The notes under the pieces were generated by a model, which saw nothing but the letters and a program-made list of their open reading frames with translations, ran no database searches and was not told where the DNA came from. The position numbers and the translations under genes were made by a program. Of a stretch of DNA of 12,954 bases, positions 6,782 through 12,954 are shown in pieces; the first letter of the stretch is position 1; each line of letters starts with the position of its first letter. Source of the DNA: Bacillota bacterium (GTDB taxonomy: Bacteria > Bacillota > Clostridia > Oscillospirales > Oscillospiraceae). Location: positions 1-12,954 of the forward strand of contig JAGFXS010000021.1 in assembly GCA_017861415.1 (NCBI GenBank). Reading direction: 5' to 3'.

Positions 6782-7162
6782 TCAGGGGGAGACGGCCTGT
6801 TTCTGATGATAATCTTCAATGGCCAGCTTGACAGCCTCTTCCGCCAGTACTGAGCAGTGGATCTTCTCGGGGGGCAGGCCGTCTAAGGCATCTACCACGG
6901 CCTTATTGGATAGGGTGAGGGCTTCCGCCACGGTTTTACCCTTAATCATCTCTGTGGCAATAGAGCTGGAAGCGATGGCGGAGCCGCAGCCGAAGGTATT
7001 AAACTTCACATCAGAGATCACGTCATCATTGATTTTCAGATAGATCTTCATGATGTCGCCGCACTTGGCGTTGCCCACCTCACCAATGCCGTCGGCATCC
7101 TCAATGGTGCCAACATTGCGGGGGTTCATAAAATGATCCATAACTTTTTCACTGTATAACAT
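6782..7162 (-). CDS. nifU: Fe-S cluster assembly scaffold NifU (clostridial short type)
   Basis: A scaffold on which sulfur from the cysteine desulfurase and iron are built into a cluster before transfer to target enzymes. The 126 residues correspond to the IscU-like domain alone, the short clostridial NifU form, without the ferredoxin and C-terminal domains of nitrogen-fixation NifU. The three ligand Cys are present: Cys34 (GNAKCGD, with Asp36 beside it), Cys59 (FGCGSAIASSS) and Cys103 (IHCSVLAEEA). The ATG lies inside the end of nifS, with a 14-bp overlap and a GGGAGA-type site within nifS, so the two are probably translationally coupled. NadA, directly downstream, is the obvious client. 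The IscU HscA-recognition motif LPPVK appears as LPPEK (96-100), and no hscA/hscB is present. Confidence 0.95.
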   Translation of the reverse strand: MLYSEKVMDHFMNPRNVGTIEDADGIGEVGNAKCGDIMKIYLKINDDVISDVKFNTFGCGSAIASSSIATEMIKGKTVAEALTLSNKAVVDALDGLPPEKIHCSVLAEEAVKLAIEDYHQKQAVSP

Positions 7163-8336
7163 AGTTCTTTTCTCCCTTCAGCAACGCGCTCCACACGGGA
7201 GACATATTGCGCAGATAAGTGACGGTTTCAGCAACGGCGGAGATCATGGTCTCGACCTCCTCGGGGGTGTTGTGCTCGGACAGAGACAGCCGTAGGGAGC
7301 CGTGGGCCACCTCGTGGGGCCGACCGATGGCAAGGAGCACATGACTGGGATCCAGAGAGCCGGAGGTGCAGGCGGAGCCCGACGATGCGGCAATGCCCTT
7401 GGCATTGAGGAGGAGCAGCAGGGCCTCACCCTCAATGCCCTCAAAGCAGAAGTTCACGTTACCGGGCAGGCGCCGCGTGGAATCCCCATTTAAGGCGCTG
7501 TGGGAGATGCGTGAGAGGCCGGCAATGAGGGTGTCACGGAGGTTGCGGACATAATCCGTGTTCTTTTCCAAGTCCCGGCAGGCTTCTTCCAATGCGGTGG
7601 CCATACCAGCGATGGCGGGGAGATCCTCGGTTCCGGCACGCTTGCCCCGTTCCTGAGCACCGCCTTCAATGAGGCTGGTCAGTGGAATTCCACTTCTGGC
7701 ATACAGGGCACCCACGCCCCGGGGGCCGTGGAACTTGTGGCCGGACAGGGATAAAAGGTCGATGTTCATATCCTTCACGTCAATATGAAGGTGTCCCGCC
7801 GCCTGAACGGCATCGGTATGGAACAAGATCCCTCTTGCCCGGCAGAGAGCGCCAATTTCTCCGATGGGCTGAATGGTGCCAATCTCATTGTTGGCGAACA
7901 TGACGGTGACGAGTGCTGTATCTTCCCGGATGGCAGCCACAACATCGTCTACCTTCACAATGCCCGATTCATCCACAGGCACCAGAGTGATGTCATATCC
8001 CTGACGTTTCAACGCTTCCAGGCTGTGGAGCACAGCGTGATGCTCAATGGTAGTGGAAATAATGTGGCGCTTGCCCTTTTTAGCACCTAAAAAAGCGGCG
8101 CTATAGATAGCTTGATTATCAGCCTCACTACCGCCGGATGTGAAGTAAATTTCCTTCATATTCGCGCCGATTAGACGGGCAACGGTACTTCTTGATGCTT
8201 GGAGCACCTCTTGCGCCTTTTGTCCTAAAGTATGCAGGCTGGAAGGGTTGCCCCAAAATTGATCCATGGTCTGTAGCATGGTGTCTCTGGCTGCAGTACT
8301 GATCTTGGTTGTTGCAGCATGGTCTGCGTAAATCAT
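7149..8336 (-). CDS. nifS: Cysteine desulfurase NifS/IscS family
   Basis: A PLP enzyme that removes sulfur from L-cysteine and passes it as persulfide to the scaffold. The start chosen is ATG at 8336 (MIYADHAATTK), with AGGAG (+ strand 8345-8349) 8 bases upstream. An in-frame ATG at 8417 would add a hydrophobic 27-residue stretch that overlaps the promoter and is not family-like. The 395 residues fit the family (about 380-400). Visible are His100 (EHHAV), Asp175 (HTDAVQ), the PLP Lys201 in SLSGHKFHGPRG (196-207), GGAQERGKRAGTED (225-238) and the catalytic Cys323 in SSGSACTSGS (318-327). It is first in the operon with nifU (14-bp overlap) and nadA, and has its own strong promoter. No iscR, iscA or suf gene is adjacent. 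In B. subtilis a nifS next to the nad genes serves NAD synthesis, which supports the same role here. Confidence 0.95.
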   Translation of the reverse strand: MIYADHAATTKISTAARDTMLQTMDQFWGNPSSLHTLGQKAQEVLQASRSTVARLIGANMKEIYFTSGGSEADNQAIYSAAFLGAKKGKRHIISTTIEHHAVLHSLEALKRQGYDITLVPVDESGIVKVDDVVAAIREDTALVTVMFANNEIGTIQPIGEIGALCRARGILFHTDAVQAAGHLHIDVKDMNIDLLSLSGHKFHGPRGVGALYARSGIPLTSLIEGGAQERGKRAGTEDLPAIAGMATALEEACRDLEKNTDYVRNLRDTLIAGLSRISHSALNGDSTRRLPGNVNFCFEGIEGEALLLLLNAKGIAASSGSACTSGSLDPSHVLLAIGRPHEVAHGSLRLSLSEHNTPEEVETMISAVAETVTYLRNMSPVWSALLKGEKNYVIQ

Positions 8337-8404
8337 ACAAAACACTCCTGTCCCCAAAAGTGAGAATATTGCGGTAAATCCTAGAAGAAATATGGGTTGA
8401 TTGT

Positions 8405-8433
8405 AGTATACCGCCATAAACCCATAGTGTCAA
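8405..8433 (-). promoter_or_regulatory. Sigma-A-type promoter of nifS-nifU-nadA
   Basis: On the - strand, TTGACA (8433-8428) and TATACT (8410-8405) are separated by exactly 17 bases, a near-perfect vegetative promoter. It lies 69 bases before the nifS ATG. It also rules out the longer nifS start at 8417, which would fall between the two boxes. Confidence 0.9.
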
Positions 8434-8444
8434 TAGGTTTATGG
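8414..8444. promoter_or_regulatory. Inverted-repeat operator over the nifS -35 box
   Basis: CCATAAACC (8414-8422) and its exact complement GGTTTATGG (8436-8444) flank 13 bases that contain the -35 hexamer, so a bound dimer would block polymerase. The regulator is unknown. A NAD-status repressor (NiaR, or another BirA-type helix-turn-helix protein) or an Rrf2/IscR-type Fe-S sensor would fit the operon, but I do not recognise the motif. Confidence 0.65.
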
Positions 8445-8467
8445 AAAAAATGGCATACTTCGAGTTT

Positions 8468-8486
8468 AACCAAATCCAATAGGTTT
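8468..8486. repeat. Second copy of the operator half-site upstream of nifS
   Basis: CAATAGGTTT at 8477-8486 repeats the ten bases at 8431-8440, 46 bp apart. Here too it is paired with an upstream AACC (8468-8471), but with a 10-base instead of 13-base gap and a less perfect match. A second, weaker binding site is likely. The rest of 8487-8553 shows nothing clear, and no strong terminator is seen after the peptidase gene. Confidence 0.45.
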
Positions 8487-8553
8487 TAACACTGCTATTA
8501 AAGACAGGATGCCAGAGGGCCAGAAGGCGGAGAAGGGTGCGTTATGCGGCAGA

Positions 8554-10332
8554 CTAAATGGGGTGGGTGGCCTGCTCCAGCCAGACCCGCTCTGACGGGC
8601 TAAGATAAGGAGAAAGGGTCTCCCGCACTGTCTGATGGTAGCCGTTCAGCAGTTTTGTTTCATGGGGGGTAAGCAAAGTGGGGTCTACCGCGTCCAGATC
8701 AAAGGGAACTAGGGTGAGCGGTTCAAAGCCCAGGAAAGTGCCATAGACGCTCTCGCCCTGGGGTATGCAGAGAAGTAGGTTTTCCAAGCGAATGCCATAT
8801 TGGCCTTCCAAATAAAGGCCTGGCTCATTGGAGATGACCATACCCGCCTCTAGGGGCGGCTCATCCGGCGTGTTGCGAAGGTGGATGGAGACAGGCCCCT
8901 CGTGTACGTTTAGGAGATAGCCCACGCCGTGGCCGGTGCCATGGCCGTAGTCGAGGCCCTCGGCCCAGAGGGGAGCCTTGGCTAAATAGTCGAGATTGGA
9001 GCCGGTGCATCCAGCCTTAAACCGGGCGGCGGTAAGGTTTAGATGCCCCCGCAGGACGGTGGTGTAGTGAACTTTCTCCTTCTGTGACAGAGGGCCTAGA
9101 GCGACGGTGCGGGTGCAATCGGTGGTTCCTTCCCAATAGTGGCCGCCGGTATCCACCAAAAGAAAGCTTTTTGCCTGTAAAGGCTGATTGCTTTTCTCTG
9201 TAGCGGAATAATGGACAATCGCCCCATTTGGGCCGTAGGCAACGATGGGTGGGAAACTGGGGCTTAGATAACCCTCCTGCTCCTGACGTAAGGATTCTAA
9301 ATGGTCGGTGACGCTAAGCTCCGTAGCAACTGACGGGGCGCTGGAGATCTTGAGCCAGCAGAGAAACCTGGTGAGTGTCACGCCGTCTTTCACATGAGCT
9401 GCACGGATGTTCCGAATCTCCACCGGATTCTTCACTGCCTTGCGCTTTTCCGTGGGAGAAGGTCGGTCAATGATAGAAGCCGTAGCAGGAATTGCCTCCA
9501 GCAGGCGGCAGCTGGTCCGGCGTCGATCGGTTAATACGCGGGACAAGGCGGGCAGATTGGCGACATGATGGTAAATACTGTCATAGGAGGCGACAGCAAG
9601 GCCCTCAGCCTCCAGCGCAGCTTTGATGGAAGGGGAGACCGCCTCGGGGGTGACAAACAGGGTTCCCCCTGCAGTCGTCAAAAGCAGGTAAGAGAAAAAC
9701 ACCGGGGTGTGGGGTAAATCGTTTCCTCGAACATTTAACAGCCAGGCGATGTCCTCTAATGTGGCGAGGAGGAAGTGATCTGCCCCCAGACGCTCCATAT
9801 CCGCACGGATGAAGGCAAGCTTTTCTGCCCGAGAGACTCCTGTCCATCGGCAATCCAATTCCCAGAGAGGCTGGGCTGAGCGTGGTGGACGATCAATCCA
9901 CACATCACCTACCAGATCCAGGTCACAGCGCAACGTGATGCCCAGAGGTGTCAGGCGTTTCCGGAGGTCTTCCGCACGGTGGGAACTGACACAGCGACCG
10001 TCACAGGCCAGGGTCTGGCCCTCCTTCAGGGATGTTTCTAGCATGGATTCCAGAGTGGGTGTATCGGGAAGGCCGCTTTTCATCAAAGTGATACCTGTAT
10101 CAGACAGTTGCACCTCGGCCTGCAGGTAGTAACGGCTGTCTGTCCAGAGTCCCGCCCAGTCCGCCAGAATCAGCAAGGTACCGGCGGAACCGGTAAAGCC
10201 GGAGAGCCAGGCGCGGCAAGCAAAGTAAGGGCCGGCATGATCGCTGTCGTGAAAATCCGCGGTGGGTACCAGGATGGCATGGACACCGCGGCTGGCCATT
10301 TTGGCCCGAAGATGATCCAATGGGGTTGACAT
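8554..10332 (-). CDS. Aminopeptidase P family metallopeptidase (M24B)
   Basis: A cytoplasmic dimetal peptidase that removes the N-terminal residue from peptides with proline in second position. The 592 residues match the long, three-domain form (two creatinase-like N-terminal domains, about 1-140 and 160-300, then the pita-bread catalytic domain, about 305-530, and a short C-terminal extension). Metal ligands are Asp394 (LLVDTGGHYWEGTTD), Asp405, His468 (GHGTGHGVG), Glu503 (ISNEPGLY) and Glu517 (IRLENLL); His374 (AIVHYS) and His477 (NVHEGP) are the usual helper residues. All are intact. AGGAG (+ strand 10342-10346) lies 9 bases before ATG. The gene starts 15 bases after the stop of the AEC permease gene and so is the second gene of that operon. 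No signal peptide is present. Confidence 0.93.
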   Translation of the reverse strand: MSTPLDHLRAKMASRGVHAILVPTADFHDSDHAGPYFACRAWLSGFTGSAGTLLILADWAGLWTDSRYYLQAEVQLSDTGITLMKSGLPDTPTLESMLETSLKEGQTLACDGRCVSSHRAEDLRKRLTPLGITLRCDLDLVGDVWIDRPPRSAQPLWELDCRWTGVSRAEKLAFIRADMERLGADHFLLATLEDIAWLLNVRGNDLPHTPVFFSYLLLTTAGGTLFVTPEAVSPSIKAALEAEGLAVASYDSIYHHVANLPALSRVLTDRRRTSCRLLEAIPATASIIDRPSPTEKRKAVKNPVEIRNIRAAHVKDGVTLTRFLCWLKISSAPSVATELSVTDHLESLRQEQEGYLSPSFPPIVAYGPNGAIVHYSATEKSNQPLQAKSFLLVDTGGHYWEGTTDCTRTVALGPLSQKEKVHYTTVLRGHLNLTAARFKAGCTGSNLDYLAKAPLWAEGLDYGHGTGHGVGYLLNVHEGPVSIHLRNTPDEPPLEAGMVISNEPGLYLEGQYGIRLENLLLCIPQGESVYGTFLGFEPLTLVPFDLDAVDPTLLTPHETKLLNGYHQTVRETLSPYLSPSERVWLEQATHPI

Positions 10333-10347
10333 GATAAAGAACTCCTA

Positions 10348-11304
10348 TTACACAAGATAGCCCCAAAACCGGGCCAGGAATATCCAGAAGGTCAGGGTGA
10401 AGGCGGAGAGCGCGGTAGTGAGGACAATAACGCTTACAGAAAGGGCACCCTTGTGCCCCAGATTCCGGGCCATGATGTAGCAGGTGGGGGTGGAGGTGCT
10501 GCCCAGCATAATAATGAGCGCCACAAGGCTGGTTCCAGTAAAGCCTAGGTGCACGGCTAAGGGCAAAAACAGGGCGGGCAAAACGAGAAGCTTCAGGGAG
10601 GCAGCCACAGAGGAAAGAGGAAGCAGATCTAGGGCGCGCCTCCCCTGGAAGCTGGCCCCGATGGAGAGGAGAGCCAAGGGAGTGGCCAGAGCGGAGAGGC
10701 TGCCCAAGGTTTTGTCTATAATGGGCGGGAAGGCGGAGACCCCTAATAAGGAGGGAATCAACCCTGCCAATATGCTGAGAATGATGGGGTTTCTTATAAT
10801 GCTTGCAATGGCACTTTTCAGCCGCAGGGAGAGGGCGCCCTCCCCTGCATGGGGGCCTTCTAGGGTTAGTACCAGAACAGCATATATATTAAACAAGGGG
10901 ACACTACCTAAAATCATGAGGGGCGCCATTCCAACGGTACCATACATCCCCTTTATAATGGCGCAGCCTAGTATGGCGGCGCTAGAGCGGTAGGATACCT
11001 GTACAAATTCCCCCACAAGAGTTTTATCTCGGATCAGCAGCCGGGCGCCGCCCCAGATGGTAAAAAAGATAACAGTGGTGACACCGGCGCAAAAGAGAAG
11101 GTACGTACCATTAAAATTGGTGCGAAGGTCCGTGGTCGCCATATCACAAAAAAGCATTACCGGCAGAGCAACACTGAACACCAAACGGTCACTGGTCTGA
11201 CAAAAAGCCTTGTCCAAAAGCCCAACCTTCCGGAAGAGTCCTCCCAGGACGATGAGCAGGAACACAGGGACGGTGGCCCGCAAACTGAAAAGAAGACTGT
11301 CCAT
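10348..11304 (-). CDS. AEC family transporter (auxin efflux carrier-like permease)
   Basis: A 318-residue integral membrane protein of the AEC/bile-arsenite-riboflavin transporter fold, with about ten hydrophobic segments (near residues 10-27, 41-56, 68-86, 106-122, 127-147, 165-184, 203-220, 233-250, 257-276 and 287-313). The VPLFNIYAVLVL block (135-146) and the repeated Pro/Gly-rich helices are typical; bacterial members carry organic acids such as malate or malonate, but the substrate cannot be read from sequence. ATG at 11304 is chosen because AGGGAG lies 9 bases upstream. The longer in-frame start at 11367 would add 21 polar residues and overlap the promoter. It is the first gene of a two-gene operon with the aminopeptidase. 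Confidence 0.88.
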   Translation of the reverse strand: MDSLLFSLRATVPVFLLIVLGGLFRKVGLLDKAFCQTSDRLVFSVALPVMLFCDMATTDLRTNFNGTYLLFCAGVTTVIFFTIWGGARLLIRDKTLVGEFVQVSYRSSAAILGCAIIKGMYGTVGMAPLMILGSVPLFNIYAVLVLTLEGPHAGEGALSLRLKSAIASIIRNPIILSILAGLIPSLLGVSAFPPIIDKTLGSLSALATPLALLSIGASFQGRRALDLLPLSSVAASLKLLVLPALFLPLAVHLGFTGTSLVALIIMLGSTSTPTCYIMARNLGHKGALSVSVIVLTTALSAFTLTFWIFLARFWGYLV

Positions 11305-11355
11305 GATGGCGGGCTCCCTTCTTTTGCCCGCCGGATACGCGGGATTTTGTAAACC

Positions 11356-11384
11356 AGTATAGCACAAGGCTACCAGCCTGTCTT
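11356..11384 (-). promoter_or_regulatory. Probable promoter of the AEC permease-aminopeptidase operon
   Basis: On the - strand, TATACT (11361-11356), preceded by TGC as an extended -10, lies 17 bases from AAGACA (11384-11379), a partial -35 match. The spacer carries the small palindrome GGCT-ACC-AGCC (+ strand 11368-11378). The position, about 50 bases before the chosen ATG at 11304, supports that start. Confidence 0.65.
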
Positions 11385-11614
11385 CCCCAATTGATTTTTT
11401 TAGATAAATGGCACGCAGTTAAAAGGAACTAAACGGTCTCCACGATTCACTGATGGCGGAAATTTTGAAGGGTAAAATGGAAAACAGTTGACAATCTGTT
11501 GAACCATAAAACGAGATGCCAACATGGTTTTGAAGTTTTTTCGTGATAACAGACAAGGAAGATGAATCTACTTTGAATAAAATTGCATTTTCATATTAAA
11601 TTTAGCTGGGATGA
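11385..11614. other. Divergent intergenic region without a gene
   Basis: AT-rich sequence between the permease promoter and the ilv promoter. It holds no credible coding region on either strand. AACAG/CTGTT (11483-11487, 11496-11500) flank a TTGACA that has no -10 partner at normal spacing; it could be an operator or chance. A poly-T-rich stretch near 11536-11541 has no good stem before it. Confidence 0.5.
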
Positions 11615-11643
11615 TTGACACATTCGCCTGCAGGTGCTATCTT
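11615..11643 (+). promoter_or_regulatory. Promoter of the ilv leader and ilvB
   Basis: TTGACA (11615-11620) is followed after exactly 17 bases by TATCTT (11638-11643), with TGC directly before it as an extended -10. The spacer contains the 8-base palindrome CCTGCAGG (11627-11634). Transcription would start near 11650, giving a leader of about 300 bases before ilvB. Confidence 0.78.
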
Positions 11644-11692
11644 AAATAAAAAGCAAATGCCAAGGAAACAACACACATTGGAGTATATAATT

Positions 11693-11812
11693 ATGAACAA
11701 GTTCTTGCATACAATTAAGGTGCGGCTTGTCAGCATTATTCTAGTACTAGTATCCGTAGTACGAATTAGAATAATGCCTAAAGTCATACCCATGTTGGAT
11801 TGTAACGCGTGA
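11693..11812 (+). CDS. Ile/Leu/Val-rich leader peptide of ilvB (attenuation peptide)
   Basis: A 39-residue reading frame with a ribosome binding site, GGAG at 11680-11683, 9 bases before ATG. Eighteen of 39 residues are Ile, Leu or Val, and residues 12-27 (LVSIILVLVSVVRIRI) have 12 of 16. Several codons seem chosen to be slow: GTA is used four times here but only about three times in the 336 visible ilvB codons, and CTA twice against once. This is the design of the leader peptides of proteobacterial ilv operons: when charged branched-chain tRNA is short, the ribosome stalls and changes the RNA fold. The peptide itself probably has no function. It lies between a good promoter and a strong terminator before ilvB. 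An in-frame ATG at 11615 lies inside the promoter and is ignored. Confidence 0.8.
   Translation: MNKFLHTIKVRLVSIILVLVSVVRIRIMPKVIPMLDCNA
11733..11777 (+). promoter_or_regulatory. Long leader hairpin over the Ile/Leu/Val codons
   Basis: GCATTATTCTA (11733-11743) pairs perfectly with TAGAATAATGC (11767-11777). Directly inside, GTACTA (11744-11749) pairs with TAGTAC (11757-11762), with a 7-base loop and a 4-base bulge GAAT on the 3' side. The 17-bp stem covers codons 14-28 of the leader peptide, so a translating or stalled ribosome would open it. It would serve as the pause or anti-antiterminator structure. Confidence 0.72.
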
Positions 11813-11821
11813 GAATTATAA

Positions 11822-11856
11822 GGGAAGCTGCATTCGTAGAAATCAGAAAAGCTCCC
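11822..11856 (+). promoter_or_regulatory. Second leader hairpin upstream of the ilvB terminator
   Basis: GGGAAGCT (11822-11829) can pair with AGCTCCC (11850-11856) with one bulged A and a 20-base loop. It lies just after the leader peptide stop and before the terminator, so it is a candidate alternative partner. I could not find a strong match to the terminator's 5' arm, so the antiterminator remains undefined. Confidence 0.4.
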
Positions 11857-11880
11857 AAATAAATTTTACAGTGAACTTAC

Positions 11881-11919
11881 AAGCCCTGCGGTCTGACGAA
11901 AAGACCGCAGGGCTTTTTT
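11881..11919 (+). terminator. Intrinsic terminator (attenuator) upstream of ilvB
   Basis: AAGCCCTGCGGTCT (11881-11894) pairs perfectly with AGACCGCAGGGCTT (11902-11915) around a 7-base loop, with a run of six T (11914-11919). It stands between the leader peptide stop (11812) and the ilvB ATG (11947) on the same transcript, with no other gene in between to terminate, so conditional read-through into ilvB is the natural reading. Confidence 0.9.
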
Positions 11920-11946
11920 AAATGTTTGAGAGGATGAGATTACAGT

Positions 11947-12954
11947 ATGGAAATGACCGGCGCAAAGATATTGATGGAATGCCTCTTGGAGCAGGAGGTA
12001 GACACCATCTTCGGCTATCCTGGGGGTACCATCCTGAATGTGTATGATGAGCTTTATCACTACCAGGATCGCATCCGGCACATTCTGACCTCCCACGAGC
12101 AGGGGGCGTCCCACGCAGCGGACGGCTATGCACGCAGTACAAATAAGGTAGGGGTCTGTTTTGCCACATCCGGCCCCGGTGCCACCAATCTGGTTACCGG
12201 CATCGCCACTGCCTACATGGACTCCGTCCCCGTGGTTTTTATCACCTGTAACGTTTCCGAAGAGCTCATAGGCAAGGACTCCTTCCAGGAGGTGGACATT
12301 GTGGGCATCACCATGCCTATCACAAAGTGCAACTATTTGGTGCGGGATGTGGGCAGCCTGGCCGATATCATCCGTGAGGCCTTCGCCGTTGCAAAGGGTG
12401 GTCGGCCCGGCCCTGTTCTGATTGACATTATGAAGAACGTGACGGCGGAGCGGGCAGATTACATCCCTCTTTCCAGAGAGAAGCACGCTTCCAGCGGACG
12501 GCTCCGGGCCCTCATTCGCCGATCCTCCACCCACACCCATGACCTGAAAAACCCGGAGCCGGATCACGAAGATTTAGATAAGTTGGTGGATATGATCGCG
12601 GCCTCGAAAAAGCCCCTGATAATGTGCGGCGGCGGTGTGGTGAGAAGCAGAGCCCATCGGGAGTTTAAGACCTTCGCTGAGCGGATTGATGCACCAGTAG
12701 CCCTGACTCTAATGGGTGCCGGTGCCATCGAGGGGAGAAATCCTCTGGTCACTGGTATGATCGGCATGCATGGTACTCAGGCATCCAACACAGCCTGTGA
12801 CCGTTGCGATCTCCTCATTGCCATCGGCTGCCGCTTCTCCGATCGGGTGGCCCTGAAGCTCGACACCTTTGCCCGACACGCCAAAATCGTTCATATCGAC
12901 ATTGACCGCTCCGAAATTAACAAGAATGTTGATACCGACCATCACATTGTGGGG
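11947..12954 (+). CDS. ilvB: Acetolactate synthase large subunit IlvB, N-terminal part (cut by window end)
   Basis: A thiamine-diphosphate and FAD enzyme joining two pyruvates to acetolactate, or pyruvate and 2-ketobutyrate to acetohydroxybutyrate, the first common step of Val, Leu and Ile synthesis. The 336 visible codons start MEMTGAKILMECL and include GYPGGTILNVYDEL (23-36), the catalytic Glu51 in SHEQGASHAADGYAR (49-63), TSGPGATNLVTGIA (74-87), DSFQEVDIVGITMPITK (111-127) and the start of the central domain with LLIAIGCRFSDRV. The gene runs off the window, so the cofactor-binding C-terminal domain is unseen. GAGAGGA (11928-11934) lies 12 bases before ATG, and a second GAG is closer. The anabolic type is inferred from the Ile/Leu/Val-rich leader. 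The regulatory subunit ilvN/ilvH would be expected just downstream. Confidence 0.95.
   Translation, partial: MEMTGAKILMECLLEQEVDTIFGYPGGTILNVYDELYHYQDRIRHILTSHEQGASHAADGYARSTNKVGVCFATSGPGATNLVTGIATAYMDSVPVVFITCNVSEELIGKDSFQEVDIVGITMPITKCNYLVRDVGSLADIIREAFAVAKGGRPGPVLIDIMKNVTAERADYIPLSREKHASSGRLRALIRRSSTHTHDLKNPEPDHEDLDKLVDMIAASKKPLIMCGGGVVRSRAHREFKTFAERIDAPVALTLMGAGAIEGRNPLVTGMIGMHGTQASNTACDRCDLLIAIGCRFSDRVALKLDTFARHAKIVHIDIDRSEINKNVDTDHHIVG

Noticed and set aside
8337..8417. Longer nifS start giving an N-terminal hydrophobic stretch
   Set aside because: It would begin between the -10 and -35 boxes of a near-consensus promoter and is not family-like; ATG at 8336 has a good ribosome binding site.
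10484..10993. 169-codon open frame on the + strand inside the AEC permease gene
   Set aside because: Arg/Ala/Pro-rich translation opposite a clear membrane protein; no start signals.
11488..11516. TTGACA at 11488-11493 as an ilv promoter
   Set aside because: No acceptable -10 box at 16-18 bases; the promoter at 11615-11643 is much better and closer.
11393..11946. T-box riboswitch before ilvB
   Set aside because: No T-box consensus and no specifier-loop layout were found; the Ile/Leu/Val-rich peptide explains the leader better.
11866..12567. 233-codon open frame on the - strand opposite ilvB
   Set aside because: It lies antisense to conserved acetolactate synthase sequence and runs across the terminator; composition is typical of a shadow frame.

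Overview
The window looks like chromosomal DNA of a spore-forming anaerobe of the Clostridia, probably an Oscillospiraceae-type gut Firmicute. The grounds are a sporulation sigma-K segment, the short clostridial-type NifU, a DUF4080 B12/radical-SAM protein, strong AGGAGG-type ribosome binding sites and mixed, roughly balanced base composition. The genus is inference. No rRNA, tRNA, CRISPR array or insertion sequence was seen.

Left block (1-5674, all + strand): the tail of a YhcC/TIGR01212 radical SAM protein; a B12-binding radical SAM (DUF4080) gene broken by an internal deletion with a frameshift; a conserved coiled-coil protein of unknown function; a complete large serine recombinase; and, touching the recombinase stop codon, the C-terminal half of sporulation sigma factor SigK. 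SigK homology begins at an AATGA pentamer (4906-4910), the crossover core I recall for the Bacillus subtilis skin element. The sigK N-terminal half is absent from the window. I read this as the right end of a skin-like element that splits sigK and would be excised in the mother cell during sporulation. The rest of the block would then be element cargo, with the left end outside the window. A small DUF6774-like gene and a bidirectional terminator (5735-5775) close the block.

Middle block (5807-11304, all - strand, read right to left): an AEC-family permease and an aminopeptidase P form a two-gene operon. They are followed by a separately promoted nifS-nifU-nadA operon, in which a cysteine desulfurase and a scaffold are coupled to the Fe-S enzyme quinolinate synthase of NAD synthesis. 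The nifS promoter (TTGACA-N17-TATACT) has its -35 box inside a perfect 9-bp inverted repeat, and part of that repeat recurs 46 bp upstream, so it looks like an operator.

Right block (11385-12954, + strand): an intergenic leader and the start of ilvB (acetolactate synthase large subunit), cut by the window end. The leader holds a consensus-type promoter, a 39-residue leader peptide very rich in Ile/Leu/Val with its own ribosome binding site, a long hairpin built from the Ile/Leu/Val codons themselves, and a strong intrinsic terminator before ilvB. This looks like ribosome-mediated attenuation of branched-chain amino acid synthesis, in a phylum where T-boxes usually do that job; no T-box motif is present.

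The two most notable systems are the putative sigK-splitting element with its own recombinase and the ilv leader-peptide attenuator.
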